The notes: generated from the letters alone by a model not told the origin. 48,396 bases of DNA from Sedimentisphaerales bacterium (GCA_016926155.1 JAFGPC010000125.1:1-48396), one strand, 5' to 3'; numbered from the stretch's first letter, positions 1 to 8,790 are shown. Numbers and translations are program-made.

Positions 1-1
1 A

Positions 2-97
2 CCGGAACCCATTTCAAACCCGGCTCCGGGAGCGCTGGTTCTGGCTTCCATTGGAACGGGTGTGGTCGGGTGGCTGAGACGCCGCAGGGCAATCTAA
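2..97 (+). CDS. C-terminal tail of a PEP-CTERM-like sorted surface protein (partial)
   Basis: The reading frame is open from the left edge and ends at TAA (95-97), leaving 31 residues. They begin Pro-Glu-Pro, continue with Asn-Pro-Ala-Pro-Gly-Ala, a short hydrophobic helix rich in Leu, Val and Gly, and end Gly-Trp-Leu-Arg-Arg-Arg-Arg-Ala-Ile. This is the layout of PEP-CTERM sorting signals: a PEP motif, one membrane helix and a basic tail. Such tails are known to be processed by exosortases, and the mature protein is usually delivered to the envelope or extracellular matrix. The body of the protein lies outside the window, so its function cannot be judged. No exosortase gene is visible here. 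Confidence 0.72.
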   Translation, partial: PEPISNPAPGALVLASIGTGVVGWLRRRRAI

Positions 98-189
98 TCT
101 GATCCAAGAACAACATTGGACTTAGACAAACAGCCGAGTCCTTATGAAGGATCACCAATTGCCATAAGAACTTGGCGAGAGACATGGAT

Positions 190-225
190 CCAGGGGTGAG
201 AGGGTGATTCTCGCCCTTGGTTTTC
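190..225 (+). terminator. probable intrinsic terminator after the PEP-CTERM gene
   Basis: Bases 190-201 pair with 209-220 over 12 positions, with two G-T wobbles, across a 7-base loop. TTTT follows directly at 221-224. The T run is short but the stem is long and GC-containing. It lies about 90 bases after the upstream stop codon on the same strand. Confidence 0.55.
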
Positions 226-379
226 GTGTCAAATGTAGGGATTATGAAGTGTATGTAACTTCAGAGTTGGTAGTTGTGCCTATATTATCCCCAACATTTG
301 TAATATCATAAGAAATAGAGTGATTCTCAGAAGATCCCTTATATAAAAGTCCCCAAACTGCATACTTTTTTGTCATTTC

Positions 380-394
380 ATATTACTGTAATAT
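380..394. promoter_or_regulatory. perfect 7-1-7 inverted repeat upstream of the RRM gene
   Basis: ATATTAC and GTAATAT flank a single central T, giving a perfect odd palindrome about 200 bases before the RRM start. It is AT-only apart from one C/G pair, so chance occurrence in AT-rich DNA is possible. It could be an operator; no regulator can be assigned. Confidence 0.3.
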
Positions 395-595
395 CGGACG
401 TTAAGAAAAGAAACAGTTCTCATTACGTGTGTGTTTCAAATAGAATCCCCTCGCTGGAGTGTACTTTCTTTGCTTTTTCTGTAGTCATACCGTATCTATG
501 CCGAATTACTTGAAGGCCTGGGTGGTAAACGTATGCATCAATTGCAGCCCATCCATCTTCGCGCCTATTTAGGAGACCTAAAACAGGGGAAGTTT

Positions 596-865
596 ATGGT
601 AATATATGTAGGAAACGTTTCACGGAGCACTACATCGGATACTCTTCGGGGCATCTTTGGTCGGTTTGGACAAATAGAAGATGTAGTTCTTATGAGAGAT
701 CGAGTCAGTCAGAATGCGTTGGGTTTTGGCTTTGTTACAATGCCGAATGCCAATCATGCTATGCAGGCGATTGAGGAACTTAACTATAGCGATGTCGATG
801 GTCGATCCGTTATCGTTGCCGAAACCACCGAACGGCCCGAGCGCAGGGCTGAACCTCGTGGATGA
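596..865 (+). CDS. RRM-domain RNA-binding protein, 89 aa
   Basis: A single RNA recognition motif fills almost the whole protein. Ile-Tyr-Val-Gly-Asn-Val near the start is the RNP2 strand, and Leu-Gly-Phe-Gly-Phe-Val-Thr-Met is the RNP1 strand with its two exposed aromatic residues; the usual basic residue before the first Gly is replaced by Leu. A short charged tail rich in Glu, Arg and Pro follows. Bacterial single-RRM proteins of this size bind RNA in the cytoplasm and several are cold-induced in cyanobacteria; the target here is unknown. I chose ATG 596 over the upstream in-frame ATG at 533 because AGGGGA sits seven to eight bases before it and the RRM fold starts directly there. A CBS protein gene follows 55 bases downstream. 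Confidence 0.85.
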   Translation: MVIYVGNVSRSTTSDTLRGIFGRFGQIEDVVLMRDRVSQNALGFGFVTMPNANHAMQAIEELNYSDVDGRSVIVAETTERPERRAEPRG

Positions 866-920
866 GTTGAAAGAGCCAGGAACGGCTTACTCAAGGCCGA
901 ATGTAGTAAGGAAAGAGAAC

Positions 921-1334
921 ATGTTCAAAGTCAAAGATATTATGATAAAAGCGGCCATTTGCGTATCTTCCGATATGCCAATTTATGATGCCATTCGGCT
1001 GCTTGTCAATCGCAACATTACCGGTCTGCCCGTTGTCGATGCTCACCTCAATTTGATTGGGATCCTGTCGGAAAAAGACGTGCTTTCCTTACTCTATGAC
1101 ACTGAAGATCGTGCCGATCAAACCGTCCGGGATTACATGAGTACTGACGTGGTGAGTTTTGACGTCAACGACAATCTCATTGATTTGTGCGATTGTCTGG
1201 TGAATAATCATTTCCGTCGAGTTCCTATTACATGTAATGGCAAGCTGGCCGGCATAGCAAGCCGGCGGGATGTGATTCATGCGATTTTAAAAATCAAGCA
1301 TCAACAACTGCCGGAACTGGCATTTGCATCTTGA
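921..1334 (+). CDS. two-CBS-domain protein, 137 aa
   Basis: Two CBS domains in tandem make up the protein. The first begins Val-Lys-Asp-Ile-Met with Asn-Ile-Thr-Gly-Leu-Pro-Val-Val; the second begins Val-Arg-Asp-Tyr-Met with Phe-Arg-Arg-Val-Pro-Ile and Ser-Arg-Arg-Asp-Val. CBS pairs form a Bateman module that binds adenine nucleotides or S-adenosylmethionine and usually senses cell energy state; the ligand cannot be read here. No catalytic or DNA-binding domain is attached, so it probably acts by contacting a partner. The frame is open upstream to 714, but ATG 921 is preceded by AAGGAAAGAG and matches the usual domain start, and the upstream portion would overlap the RRM gene. The receiver gene begins 70 bases after the stop. 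Confidence 0.85.
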   Translation: MFKVKDIMIKAAICVSSDMPIYDAIRLLVNRNITGLPVVDAHLNLIGILSEKDVLSLLYDTEDRADQTVRDYMSTDVVSFDVNDNLIDLCDCLVNNHFRRVPITCNGKLAGIASRRDVIHAILKIKHQQLPELAFAS

Positions 1335-1404
1335 GCTTTTTTGCTGAAGTAAAGAATGAAATATTTGCACAAAGTATCGCATTTATTTCAGACGACGAGG
1401 TGAT

Positions 1405-1815
1405 ATGAGATTTTTGATTGTGGAAGATGATGCAGTTTCTCGTGAGTTACTACGACTCCATTTGAGCGATTATGGAACGTGTTTTGAAGTACCGAATGGC
1501 CTTCTGGCTTCGGAGGTTATTCGAAACTCCCTGCAGGAAGGGGAGCCTTTCGATGCTGTATTTTTGGATATTATGATGCCGGGGATGAACGGCCATGAGG
1601 TGCTGGAAACCCTTCGTCAAACGGAAAGGGAGGTTGGTTCGCAAGACCACCGTATAAAGGTAATTATAGTGTCCGCCCTTGGGGATGCTACCAATATCAT
1701 GACCGCCATTCAAGAAGGTGCTGATGGCTATATCGTCAAGCCGGTTCGTGAAGAGAACCTTCTCAAGGAATTAGCCAAGGCCGCCCTTGTCCCGACCAAA
1801 TCTCATTCCAGATGA
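1405..1815 (+). CDS. CheY-like single-domain response regulator, 136 aa
   Basis: A lone receiver domain with no output domain. Key residues are present: the acidic pair Asp8-Asp9, the phosphoacceptor Asp55 in Phe-Leu-Asp-Ile-Met-Met-Pro-Gly, Ser90 in the Val-Ser-Ala switch segment, and Lys112 in Val-Lys-Pro. It should be phosphorylated by a histidine kinase encoded elsewhere and signal through protein contacts. No kinase gene is in the window. The start is supported by GACGAGGTGAT just upstream. It is the third plus-strand gene after the RRM and CBS genes and ends facing the RND pump gene. Confidence 0.9.
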   Translation: MRFLIVEDDAVSRELLRLHLSDYGTCFEVPNGLLASEVIRNSLQEGEPFDAVFLDIMMPGMNGHEVLETLRQTEREVGSQDHRIKVIIVSALGDATNIMTAIQEGADGYIVKPVREENLLKELAKAALVPTKSHSR

Positions 1816-1831
1816 CAATGACTCGCATGTT

Positions 1832-1857
1832 AAAAGCCTTACCAATTGTATTGGCTT
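1832..1857 (-). terminator. weak hairpin with T run between convergent genes
   Basis: Read on the minus strand, AAGCC and GGCTT pair around a 14-base loop that can itself pair, and TTTT follows the right arm. It sits after the RND gene stop and between two converging genes, where a terminator is expected. The five-pair stem is short. Confidence 0.3.
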
Positions 1858-1882
1858 CTAAGAAATAGAAGCACCGATAATT

Positions 1883-4800
1883 TTAAGTGATTTCCCCTGT
1901 AACGATCTCGGATATCTCCTTGCCTGTAGCCTTCAATCGAGTGGGAATCAGCTTAATGTCTTCCAGGATCATATAGAGTGACGGCACAAGGATCAGGGTA
2001 ATCATTGTTGCAAAGGCAACCCCGAACGCCAGACTGATCGCCATGGGAACAAGAAATCGAGCTTGTAGGCTTTTTTCCAACAGCATGGGAAGAAGGCCGA
2101 GGAAGGTCGTCAGGGTGGTCAGCATAATTGGTCGAAAACGACGCGTTACCGAATCCCGGACGACTTGGCGCAAAGTGACTCCCTCTCCTCGTTCCCGGTT
2201 AATCAAGTCGATCATAATCAGTGAATCGTTCACCACAACACCGGACAATGCTACGATTCCGAAAAAGGAAAGAAATCCCAAATTGAATTGTGCGTCATAA
2301 TTTCGCAATCCAAACACAAAAGCCCAATGCATAGCGTAACTCATGATCAAGTGTCCTAAAATGGCTCCGACAACCCCAAAAGGAATCGCCGACATCACAA
2401 TCAAGGGTTGGACATAACTTCTGAATTGCACGGCCAGAAGACCATAAATAGCCAATAGAGCGATGGGGAAAGTTACGAATAAAGAAGACAGTGATTCTGA
2501 CCGTTCCCGTTGTTCACCGGCAAAACGCCAGTTCAAGCCCGGATATTTAACCATTAGCATTGGCAGTATTTCGTCTTGAAGATTCCGGTTGATTTCGTCG
2601 GCATTGGCGATAGCCGGATCAACATCCGCTGTCACATTAACCACACGCCTGCGGTCGGCTCGGCGAATGGTGGCATATCCCTGACCGTATTTTACCTTTG
2701 CCACTGTTAAAAAAGGAATTTCCCGACCGTCCGCCATCCGAATCCTCATATTTTCCACATCTCCCGGACTTTTTCGCTCCTCCAACGGATATCGAAGCAT
2801 CACACGAATGTCATGTTTTCCTCTTTGAATCCGCTGTACTTCCTCCCCGTAAAAACCCTGTCGAACCTGTCTGGCCACATCTCCCAGTGTCAAGCCCAGA
2901 GTCCGTCCTGTATCAGTTAATTCCAGCTTGATTTCAGCCTTGCCGGGCTCAAAGCTGTCGGCAATATCGCTGACTCCTTCATAATTTCGAAGCAATTGTT
3001 TCAATTCTTCCGCCGCCACGAGAAGTTGGTTAAAATTGTTATGCGTCAATTCCGCATTGACGGCATCACCTGCATTGAAGATTTCCGACTGGAAAGTTAA
3101 AGAAGACACTCCTGGAATCTCACCGACCATTTCTCTCCAACGATTGGTCAGAGTGATAGCAGAGGTCTTTCGCTCCTCACCGCCCAGCAATTCGATATTC
3201 ACTTCTCCCAAATGTCCCTGACTGATACCCACAGAACCAGAACCGACCGGTCCTCGATTCCGACTGGTCGGTTGATCACCGATCGTAGTAGCCATATGTT
3301 TGAAAATAGAGGGATCCTTCGGGCTGGTACGATACTCGGTATCGTATTCATCACGAATTTGAATTGCCGCTGCCTCAATTCGTTTTAAGATGGCGGACGT
3401 TTGTTCCGGCGGAGTTCCCTGCGGCATGATAAGCGTTGCCACCATGTTGTCGGCTTCTACAGGATCAAAAAAGGTGGTTTTCACAATGCCGCCACGTACC
3501 AGTCCGATGGCGAACAGTAAGATAGAAAGTCCCATAGCCAGGGTTGCATATCGATATCGGACGGCAAACGTGGCGATCCTGGCAAAAGGGCCATTGACAA
3601 ACGAATCAAATACTTGGCCGATCCATGAGTGAAGCGTATCGATGGGATGGCGACCAGGGCGTTTCTTATCTTTGATTCTGGTGCCGGACAGATGGGCCGG
3701 TAAAATCAGTAAGGCTTCCAATAATGATACCGACAAAACCATAATTACAATTAAAGGTATTACCCGCATGATCTTGCCCATTATTCCTGAAACATAGAGC
3801 AATGGCGCGAATGCAAACATGGTTGTCAATACGGCCATGATGACCGGAGAAGCCATTTCCCGGACTCCCCGTACCGCAGCTTCCAGTGGTTTGAGGCCCT
3901 GTTGACGATATTCGAAGATATTCTCCCCAACGACAATAGCGTCATCGACGACGATCCCCAGAACCATAATAAAAGCGAACAGGGAAATCATGTTTAATGA
4001 GACATCAAAAAAAGGCATTAGGCAAAACGCACCTAGAAAAGAGATGGGAATGCCCATTGTGGTCCAGAAAGCCAGCCGGACATCCAGAAAAAGGGTCAGG
4101 CAAAGGAATACTAAAAGCAAACCCATATAGCCGTTTCTCTTGAGAAGATTCATACGTCCACGGAGCAATACCGACTGGTCTTCCCATATATCGGCACGAA
4201 TTCCGGGCGGTAATTGGGGCTGTTTTTCTGTCAGATAGTTTCTAACCGTGTTGGCAACATCCAACGCTCCCTGTTCTCCTACGCGATACACTCTGACTTG
4301 TACGGAAGGTTTGCCGTCGAATCGACCGGCAATATCGGAGTCATCAAAACCGTCGATAACCATGGCGATATCCCGCAGGCGTATCTTTGTCCCGTCTTTT
4401 CGGGTTAGCACAACAATCTCTTCGAATTCAGGGCCGGTATACATCTGACCTTTGGCGCGAACGAGGATCTCTCCACCGGCAGTTTTAACAGAACCGCCCG
4501 GAATGTCGAGAGAGCTGCCACGAATGGCTGCGGCTACCAGGTCGAATGTCAGTTCATACTTACGGAGGATTTGTTCGGAAACCTCAATGGATATTTCATA
4601 CGGTCGCACACCAGCTACATCGACCTGGCTGATGTTGGGCATAGTGGTCAGGTCATCCTTCAATTGTTCGGCCAGTTCCTTCAGGCTTTGTTCGCCGGCA
4701 TCTCCATGAAGTACAATAGTCAGCACCTGGTATCGTGTTTTGATGTCGCTGATGATCGGCTTCTCCGTTTCTTCCGGAAAGGTAATGATCCGATCCACTT

Positions 4801-5158
4801 CGGCCTTGACGTCATCCAGCACCTCGCTGGAATCGACATATTCTTCCAGTTCCAGTGTCAGCATCGAGGCCCCTTCGGCACTGGTGGAATACATACGTTT
4901 GATCCCATCTACGCCGGCGACCGCTTCTTCCACTCGTAAGGTAACACCCTGTTCAGTTTCTGAAGGCGATGCGCCTCGATACGGAACGGTAATCGTAATC
5001 ATATCCAGCGTCATTTCAGGGAAAAATTCGATTTTGATGGTGAAGATCGTAATGAATCCGGAAATGGTAATGAAAAGCATCAGCAGATTTGCTGCGACAT
5101 GGTTGCCTGCAAACCAGGCAAGGAGGCCTTTGTTTTTGGGATCGGTCAGGTCAGTCAT
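1883..5158 (-). CDS. RND-family efflux transporter (AcrB/MMPL-like inner-membrane pump)
   Basis: A roughly 1,090-residue protein with the RND layout: one N-terminal membrane helix, a large periplasmic domain, a block of helices, a second large periplasmic domain and a final helix block. The fourth-helix motif Val-Val-Asp-Asp-Ala-Ile-Val-Val-Gly-Glu-Asn carries the two aspartates of the proton relay. Such pumps use the proton gradient to expel drugs, lipids or metals; the carboxylate pair and overall sequence resemble hydrophobe/amphiphile exporters, but the substrate is not readable. I chose ATG 5158, which overlaps the fusion-protein stop by eight bases and has GGGGGA upstream; an in-frame ATG at 5188 lacks such a site. 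It is the last gene of the tetR-OMF-MFP-RND operon. Confidence 0.93.
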   Translation of the reverse strand: MTDLTDPKNKGLLAWFAGNHVAANLLMLFITISGFITIFTIKIEFFPEMTLDMITITVPYRGASPSETEQGVTLRVEEAVAGVDGIKRMYSTSAEGASMLTLELEEYVDSSEVLDDVKAEVDRIITFPEETEKPIISDIKTRYQVLTIVLHGDAGEQSLKELAEQLKDDLTTMPNISQVDVAGVRPYEISIEVSEQILRKYELTFDLVAAAIRGSSLDIPGGSVKTAGGEILVRAKGQMYTGPEFEEIVVLTRKDGTKIRLRDIAMVIDGFDDSDIAGRFDGKPSVQVRVYRVGEQGALDVANTVRNYLTEKQPQLPPGIRADIWEDQSVLLRGRMNLLKRNGYMGLLLVFLCLTLFLDVRLAFWTTMGIPISFLGAFCLMPFFDVSLNMISLFAFIMVLGIVVDDAIVVGENIFEYRQQGLKPLEAAVRGVREMASPVIMAVLTTMFAFAPLLYVSGIMGKIMRVIPLIVIMVLSVSLLEALLILPAHLSGTRIKDKKRPGRHPIDTLHSWIGQVFDSFVNGPFARIATFAVRYRYATLAMGLSILLFAIGLVRGGIVKTTFFDPVEADNMVATLIMPQGTPPEQTSAILKRIEAAAIQIRDEYDTEYRTSPKDPSIFKHMATTIGDQPTSRNRGPVGSGSVGISQGHLGEVNIELLGGEERKTSAITLTNRWREMVGEIPGVSSLTFQSEIFNAGDAVNAELTHNNFNQLLVAAEELKQLLRNYEGVSDIADSFEPGKAEIKLELTDTGRTLGLTLGDVARQVRQGFYGEEVQRIQRGKHDIRVMLRYPLEERKSPGDVENMRIRMADGREIPFLTVAKVKYGQGYATIRRADRRRVVNVTADVDPAIANADEINRNLQDEILPMLMVKYPGLNWRFAGEQRERSESLSSLFVTFPIALLAIYGLLAVQFRSYVQPLIVMSAIPFGVVGAILGHLIMSYAMHWAFVFGLRNYDAQFNLGFLSFFGIVALSGVVVNDSLIMIDLINRERGEGVTLRQVVRDSVTRRFRPIMLTTLTTFLGLLPMLLEKSLQARFLVPMAISLAFGVAFATMITLILVPSLYMILEDIKLIPTRLKATGKEISEIVTGEIT

Positions 5159-6599
5159 TTTGTCGGTCCCCCACGGCTTTGGAATCATCGCTCAATTGAA
5201 TCCGCAATGGCATACCTTCAGTTACCGTATCCAGGGAGCTGAGGACGACGATATCCCCATCGTTTAAACCTTGTGAAATATAACTGAACTGTTCATCCTG
5301 TCGGGCAATCCTGACAGTGCATATCTCCAGTTTGCTTTCACGGGCCACCCAAACCTGATTCCCTTTTCGTGTTGCATAGCGTGGAATTTTTACAATATTA
5401 TTTAATTCTTTTCCCTGGATAGCTACATCCTTGACGAACATACCCGGCGTCAGGGGAGGTCGCCCATCCGTTGTCTCGAACGGTGCCTCTACTTCCACTA
5501 CGAGGCCCACGGTACGTGCCGATTCTTCTATTCTACCCTGGGTACGAACTACCTTGCCTTGCCATAGATATTCCTGGCCGGCAAAGTCTATCGTCAGAAC
5601 CGCCGGCGAACCTTCCACCTTGGAAATGGGATTTCCATCATTCTTTGTCAGCGGTACATCGAACCATTCCAGTTTCCTGTCTTCCAGGGGAACAATAATC
5701 TCGGCCACGTCCGTGCTATATACGGTTGCTATCGATTGCCCCGGCGTGATGTATTGCCCCAGATCGACGACTTTTCTGGATACACGCCCGTTAAAGGGAA
5801 GACTAATCTGTGTCCGTTCCAAATCCAACAGTGCCTTGGCCAGTTGCGCTTCGGCGGCCTGTAACTGAGCTCTTGTCTGCTTGATCTGGGGTTCTCGAAG
5901 GACCAATGGCGAGGTTGGTTCGGTTTCCGGATGTAATTGTTTCCATTCCAGCTTGGCTACGGCAGCTTCGGCCTGCTCACGGGCTAGGTTGACTTCCGCC
6001 GCCGCAACCGCGGATTTGGCATTCTCTACGGCCAGTTGGTAATCTCGTTGATCAATGATGATCAAGGACTCATACGCTTGAAAGAAGCCGCCATTAACGA
6101 AATTGGGATGGCAAGAAACCACTTTACCGGCCACCTGAGGTACGACATTTACCTCCACCTTCGGTTGAACAGTTCCAAAGCCATGTACAATCATCCTCCT
6201 ATTCTCTACCGAAACCTTTGTGCCTGTAACAAGGGGAGAAGGGGTGCCACGTTCTTTTTTGACAGGGGGTCTACGTAACGAGGTAAGTCCGCCGGATATC
6301 ATCAATCCAAGTGCCAGAATCAGAGCAAAGGCAATGACATGCAGATAATCTTTTGCTGTTTGCTTTCGAAACAGACGCAGCAGAGAGACAAACAGTATGA
6401 TTCCCACGGCCTGTCCGGCCGCCACGCTGATCATTTTAAGTTGGGGATCGCCCCCGATTTCCTGACCGGAGGCAGAAGCCGCCATTTTAATTACAAACCC
6501 GAAAAGCCCTACGAGCAGGGTTCCAACTCCTAAAGAAAACAGTAAAAGAATCCCTGTGGCTATAAATTTGAGAATTTTTTGTCCGGATGAATCCGCCAT
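5151..6599 (-). CDS. periplasmic membrane fusion protein (HlyD/AcrA-like) with extra N-terminal membrane domain, 482 aa
   Basis: Residues from about 128 on are a typical adaptor: a first half-lipoyl strand with Val-Val-Pro-Gln-Val-Ala-Gly-Lys-Val, a coiled-coil hairpin rich in Ala, Gln and Glu (about 180-265), a second half-lipoyl strand with Leu-Pro-Phe-Asn-Gly-Arg-Val, then beta-barrel and membrane-proximal domains. The first 110 residues are unusual: three hydrophobic segments near 12-38, 57-77 and 86-104, where the family normally has one anchor helix or a lipid anchor. The adaptor joins the pump to the outer-membrane channel. AGGAG lies seven bases before the ATG. The gene starts 15 bases after the channel gene and overlaps the pump gene by eight bases. 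Confidence 0.92.
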   Translation of the reverse strand: MADSSGQKILKFIATGILLLFSLGVGTLLVGLFGFVIKMAASASGQEIGGDPQLKMISVAAGQAVGIILFVSLLRLFRKQTAKDYLHVIAFALILALGLMISGGLTSLRRPPVKKERGTPSPLVTGTKVSVENRRMIVHGFGTVQPKVEVNVVPQVAGKVVSCHPNFVNGGFFQAYESLIIIDQRDYQLAVENAKSAVAAAEVNLAREQAEAAVAKLEWKQLHPETEPTSPLVLREPQIKQTRAQLQAAEAQLAKALLDLERTQISLPFNGRVSRKVVDLGQYITPGQSIATVYSTDVAEIIVPLEDRKLEWFDVPLTKNDGNPISKVEGSPAVLTIDFAGQEYLWQGKVVRTQGRIEESARTVGLVVEVEAPFETTDGRPPLTPGMFVKDVAIQGKELNNIVKIPRYATRKGNQVWVARESKLEICTVRIARQDEQFSYISQGLNDGDIVVLSSLDTVTEGMPLRIQLSDDSKAVGDRQND

Positions 6600-6614
6600 G
6601 TTATACTCCTGTTT

Positions 6615-8081
6615 TTATAGCTGGTCTTGGTCCATTGATTGTCGCATAATCTGCATCGTTTTGTTCTCCGTGTCCCAATCTCCTCCCAATGCAAGGAATA
6701 AATCAATCCGAGCGTTATACAGTTGATTCTGTGTCTGAATAAGTTCATTTTCTGCCAGGAATCGCCGTCGCTGGGTTTCCAGTACGGTTAAAATCCCTTC
6801 TGCTCCTCTGGAATATCTCTCCGAGGCCAGTGACTCAGCCCGTCGAGCTTCTTCCAGACGTATCTCTAGCTGAGCCAGTCTTTCCTGGAGGATTTGTTCA
6901 CTTGCCAGAGCATCTTCCACCTCCCGTATTGCGTTAATCACAGTACCTGCGTAATTGGCGGCTGCTCTTTGTGTTCGTGCTTTGGCGGCCTCTACCTGAG
7001 CCTTTATTTGCCCCCCGTGAAAGACAGGAGCGGTCAATCCCATTACGAATGAATAGACTTCATTTTCCGAAAGTGTTAATGCATCTAAATGAGCGGCGCG
7101 ATAGCCTCCCGACGCAGTCATTGTCAAATCAGGATACATCTGGGCTATGCTGACACCGATTCGTTCGGTAGCGGCGACAAGCTGCATTTCCGCGGCTCGA
7201 ACATCCGGCCGGCGATCTAAAAGAGAGATCCGAAACGCCAGAGGAATCGGTTTTAAATTGGGCATATCAGGCAGAGTTGTGGTCGTTTCCCGGTCACCAG
7301 GGGGATTTCCAAGAAGCACATCCAGGGCATGACCGGCAAGAATGATACTCTGGAGAAAAAGAGGCTCCGAGGCTTTTGATGCGGCAATGTTTTCCCTGGC
7401 CAGATAAAGGTCTACTGGACTGGCTAAACCCTGAGAATATCGCCTTTCAACGACTTGGAGAGTTGATTGCCTGCTCTTTGTGGTAGCCTGTGCCACGGAA
7501 AGCAACCTCTGTTGCGTTGCGATCCGAACATGAGATCGAATGACAGATGCAATGATGACATGTATGAGAGACTCCTGTGTGGCCTGAGTTGCTGCTAGGT
7601 CTGCCTGAAAGGCTCGTTCGTTTCGTTTCAATTTTCCAAATAAATCCGTTACGTAACCAATGTTTAGAGCATGATCGTAACTTGTCGTTGCTTCACTACC
7701 AATTCCTGGAAATATGGAGGGGCTTTTAGAGCGTGCCCGATTAGCCCCGTAATCCAGCCATGGCGATCTGGAACCGGAAGCCTGTGCCAGTAATGCCTCG
7801 GCTTCAAGGATGGTTGCTGTCGCGGCCTGGAGATCGTAATTCTTTTCAAGAGCTTTCTGAACCAACTGATCGATCACCGGATCGTTGAAGCTGTACCACC
7901 ATGGACCTATTTCAGATGGGGCATTAGGGTCGATCCAATCGGCGGGGGCTCGATAAAAGGCCTGTTGATTCGCCTCTGTAACTGGTCGTTGATAGTCAGG
8001 TCCAACCATACAACCTGTTATGACAGTACAGTATAAAAGGACCGATAAAAGAAAAGACATACGATAAGTGATATGAATCAT
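6615..8081 (-). CDS. outer-membrane efflux lipoprotein (TolC/NodT family), 488 aa
   Basis: An N-terminal signal segment ends in a lipobox, Val-Ile-Thr-Gly-Cys, followed by Met-Val-Gly-Pro-Asp-Tyr-Gln-Arg-Pro, the conserved opening of NodT-type channels. The rest has the two-repeat alpha-helical structure of outer-membrane efflux proteins, with Leu-Asp-Arg-Arg-Pro-Asp-Val-Arg-Ala-Ala-Glu in the middle, a strongly conserved segment. It forms the exit duct of the pump. The ATG directly follows the tetR stop codon with no gap, and GGAGGAG inside the end of tetR serves as its ribosome binding site, which implies translational coupling. Confidence 0.93.
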   Translation of the reverse strand: MIHITYRMSFLLSVLLYCTVITGCMVGPDYQRPVTEANQQAFYRAPADWIDPNAPSEIGPWWYSFNDPVIDQLVQKALEKNYDLQAATATILEAEALLAQASGSRSPWLDYGANRARSKSPSIFPGIGSEATTSYDHALNIGYVTDLFGKLKRNERAFQADLAATQATQESLIHVIIASVIRSHVRIATQQRLLSVAQATTKSRQSTLQVVERRYSQGLASPVDLYLARENIAASKASEPLFLQSIILAGHALDVLLGNPPGDRETTTTLPDMPNLKPIPLAFRISLLDRRPDVRAAEMQLVAATERIGVSIAQMYPDLTMTASGGYRAAHLDALTLSENEVYSFVMGLTAPVFHGGQIKAQVEAAKARTQRAAANYAGTVINAIREVEDALASEQILQERLAQLEIRLEEARRAESLASERYSRGAEGILTVLETQRRRFLAENELIQTQNQLYNARIDLFLALGGDWDTENKTMQIMRQSMDQDQL

Positions 8082-8744
8082 TTACTTATCTCCTCCGTAA
8101 AAGGAACGGATTCCGGCAGCGGAAAACTTGACGATGTGTTCCAGCATCTTTATTGAGTCGATTGGAAGGAGTTCCGAACCTTCAGCACCTATGAACATTT
8201 CTTTAACTCGGACGATGTGCAGCAATTGGCCTACCAGACTGTGTATACAGGGAATGATTGCTTGCGTGGGTAACTGGGGACAGATGATCGATAAGGCCTC
8301 ATTGATATGTTTCTGGACAGGTTCAATCATCTCCTCCAGAAAGATTTCCGGGGGGAGTTGTCTTTCACTCATTTCCCGGCAAAATAGATTCATAGCTATT
8401 CGGCTGTCAGTGGCATCAACAAAGGGATCAAGAAAAGCCTTACAGTAACAGGAAAGTAATTCTTCCAATGAAGCCGAAGGCCCTTTGGTGATTACCGACT
8501 TGATGGCTTGGATTCTAGCTTCCCTCAATTGGATTAATCGACGACGAAAAACCTCACGGTAAAGCTTTTCCTTGCCTCTAAAATGATAATTAACCGCCGC
8601 CACATTGCAGCCGGCCTCTGCGGTAATTTCACGAATAGAGGCCCCTTCAAAGCCCTTCTCGGCAAAGAGCTTTTCTGCAGCACAAAGGAGTCTTTCTGCT
8701 GTAACATCAGATTCTACCGAAGGAAAATGGAAATTTTCATCCAT
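8082..8744 (-). CDS. TetR-family repressor of the efflux operon, 220 aa
   Basis: A TetR DNA-binding domain lies near residues 15-65: Ala-Glu-Lys-Leu-Phe-Ala-Glu-Lys-Gly-Phe, Ile-Arg-Glu-Ile-Thr and Val-Asn-Tyr-His-Phe-Arg-Gly-Lys-Glu-Lys-Leu are signature segments. The C-terminal ligand-binding half resembles the CecR (YbiH) type in length and in its Phe-Cys-Arg-Glu-Met-Ser stretch. Being the first gene of the pump operon, it most likely represses its own promoter and is released by a pump substrate (inference). A matching promoter and a perfect inverted repeat lie just upstream. Confidence 0.9.
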   Translation of the reverse strand: MDENFHFPSVESDVTAERLLCAAEKLFAEKGFEGASIREITAEAGCNVAAVNYHFRGKEKLYREVFRRRLIQLREARIQAIKSVITKGPSASLEELLSCYCKAFLDPFVDATDSRIAMNLFCREMSERQLPPEIFLEEMIEPVQKHINEALSIICPQLPTQAIIPCIHSLVGQLLHIVRVKEMFIGAEGSELLPIDSIKMLEHIVKFSAAGIRSFYGGDK

Positions 8745-8763
8745 TTAATCCCACCTTAAATAA

Positions 8764-8776
8764 TTGTTTCAAACAA
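8764..8776. promoter_or_regulatory. probable TetR operator
   Basis: TTGTTT and AAACAA flank a single base, a perfect 6-1-6 inverted repeat. It lies between the minus-strand -10 box and the tetR start codon, a position where a bound repressor would block transcription. A partial copy (TTGTTTT on the minus strand) sits next to it toward the -10 box. Confidence 0.5.
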
Positions 8777-8790
8777 GCGATTAAAACAAA

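Larger units (their letters stand above)
98..595. other. gene-poor stretch upstream of the RRM gene
   Basis: About 500 AT-rich bases without a convincing gene. It holds a hairpin near 190-220 that probably ends the upstream gene, and a perfect odd palindrome at 380-394. I found no well-spaced -35/-10 pair. An in-frame extension of the RRM gene to an ATG at 533 is possible, but that codon lacks a ribosome binding site. A long 5' leader for the RRM gene would fit this space; that is inference. Confidence 0.5.
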
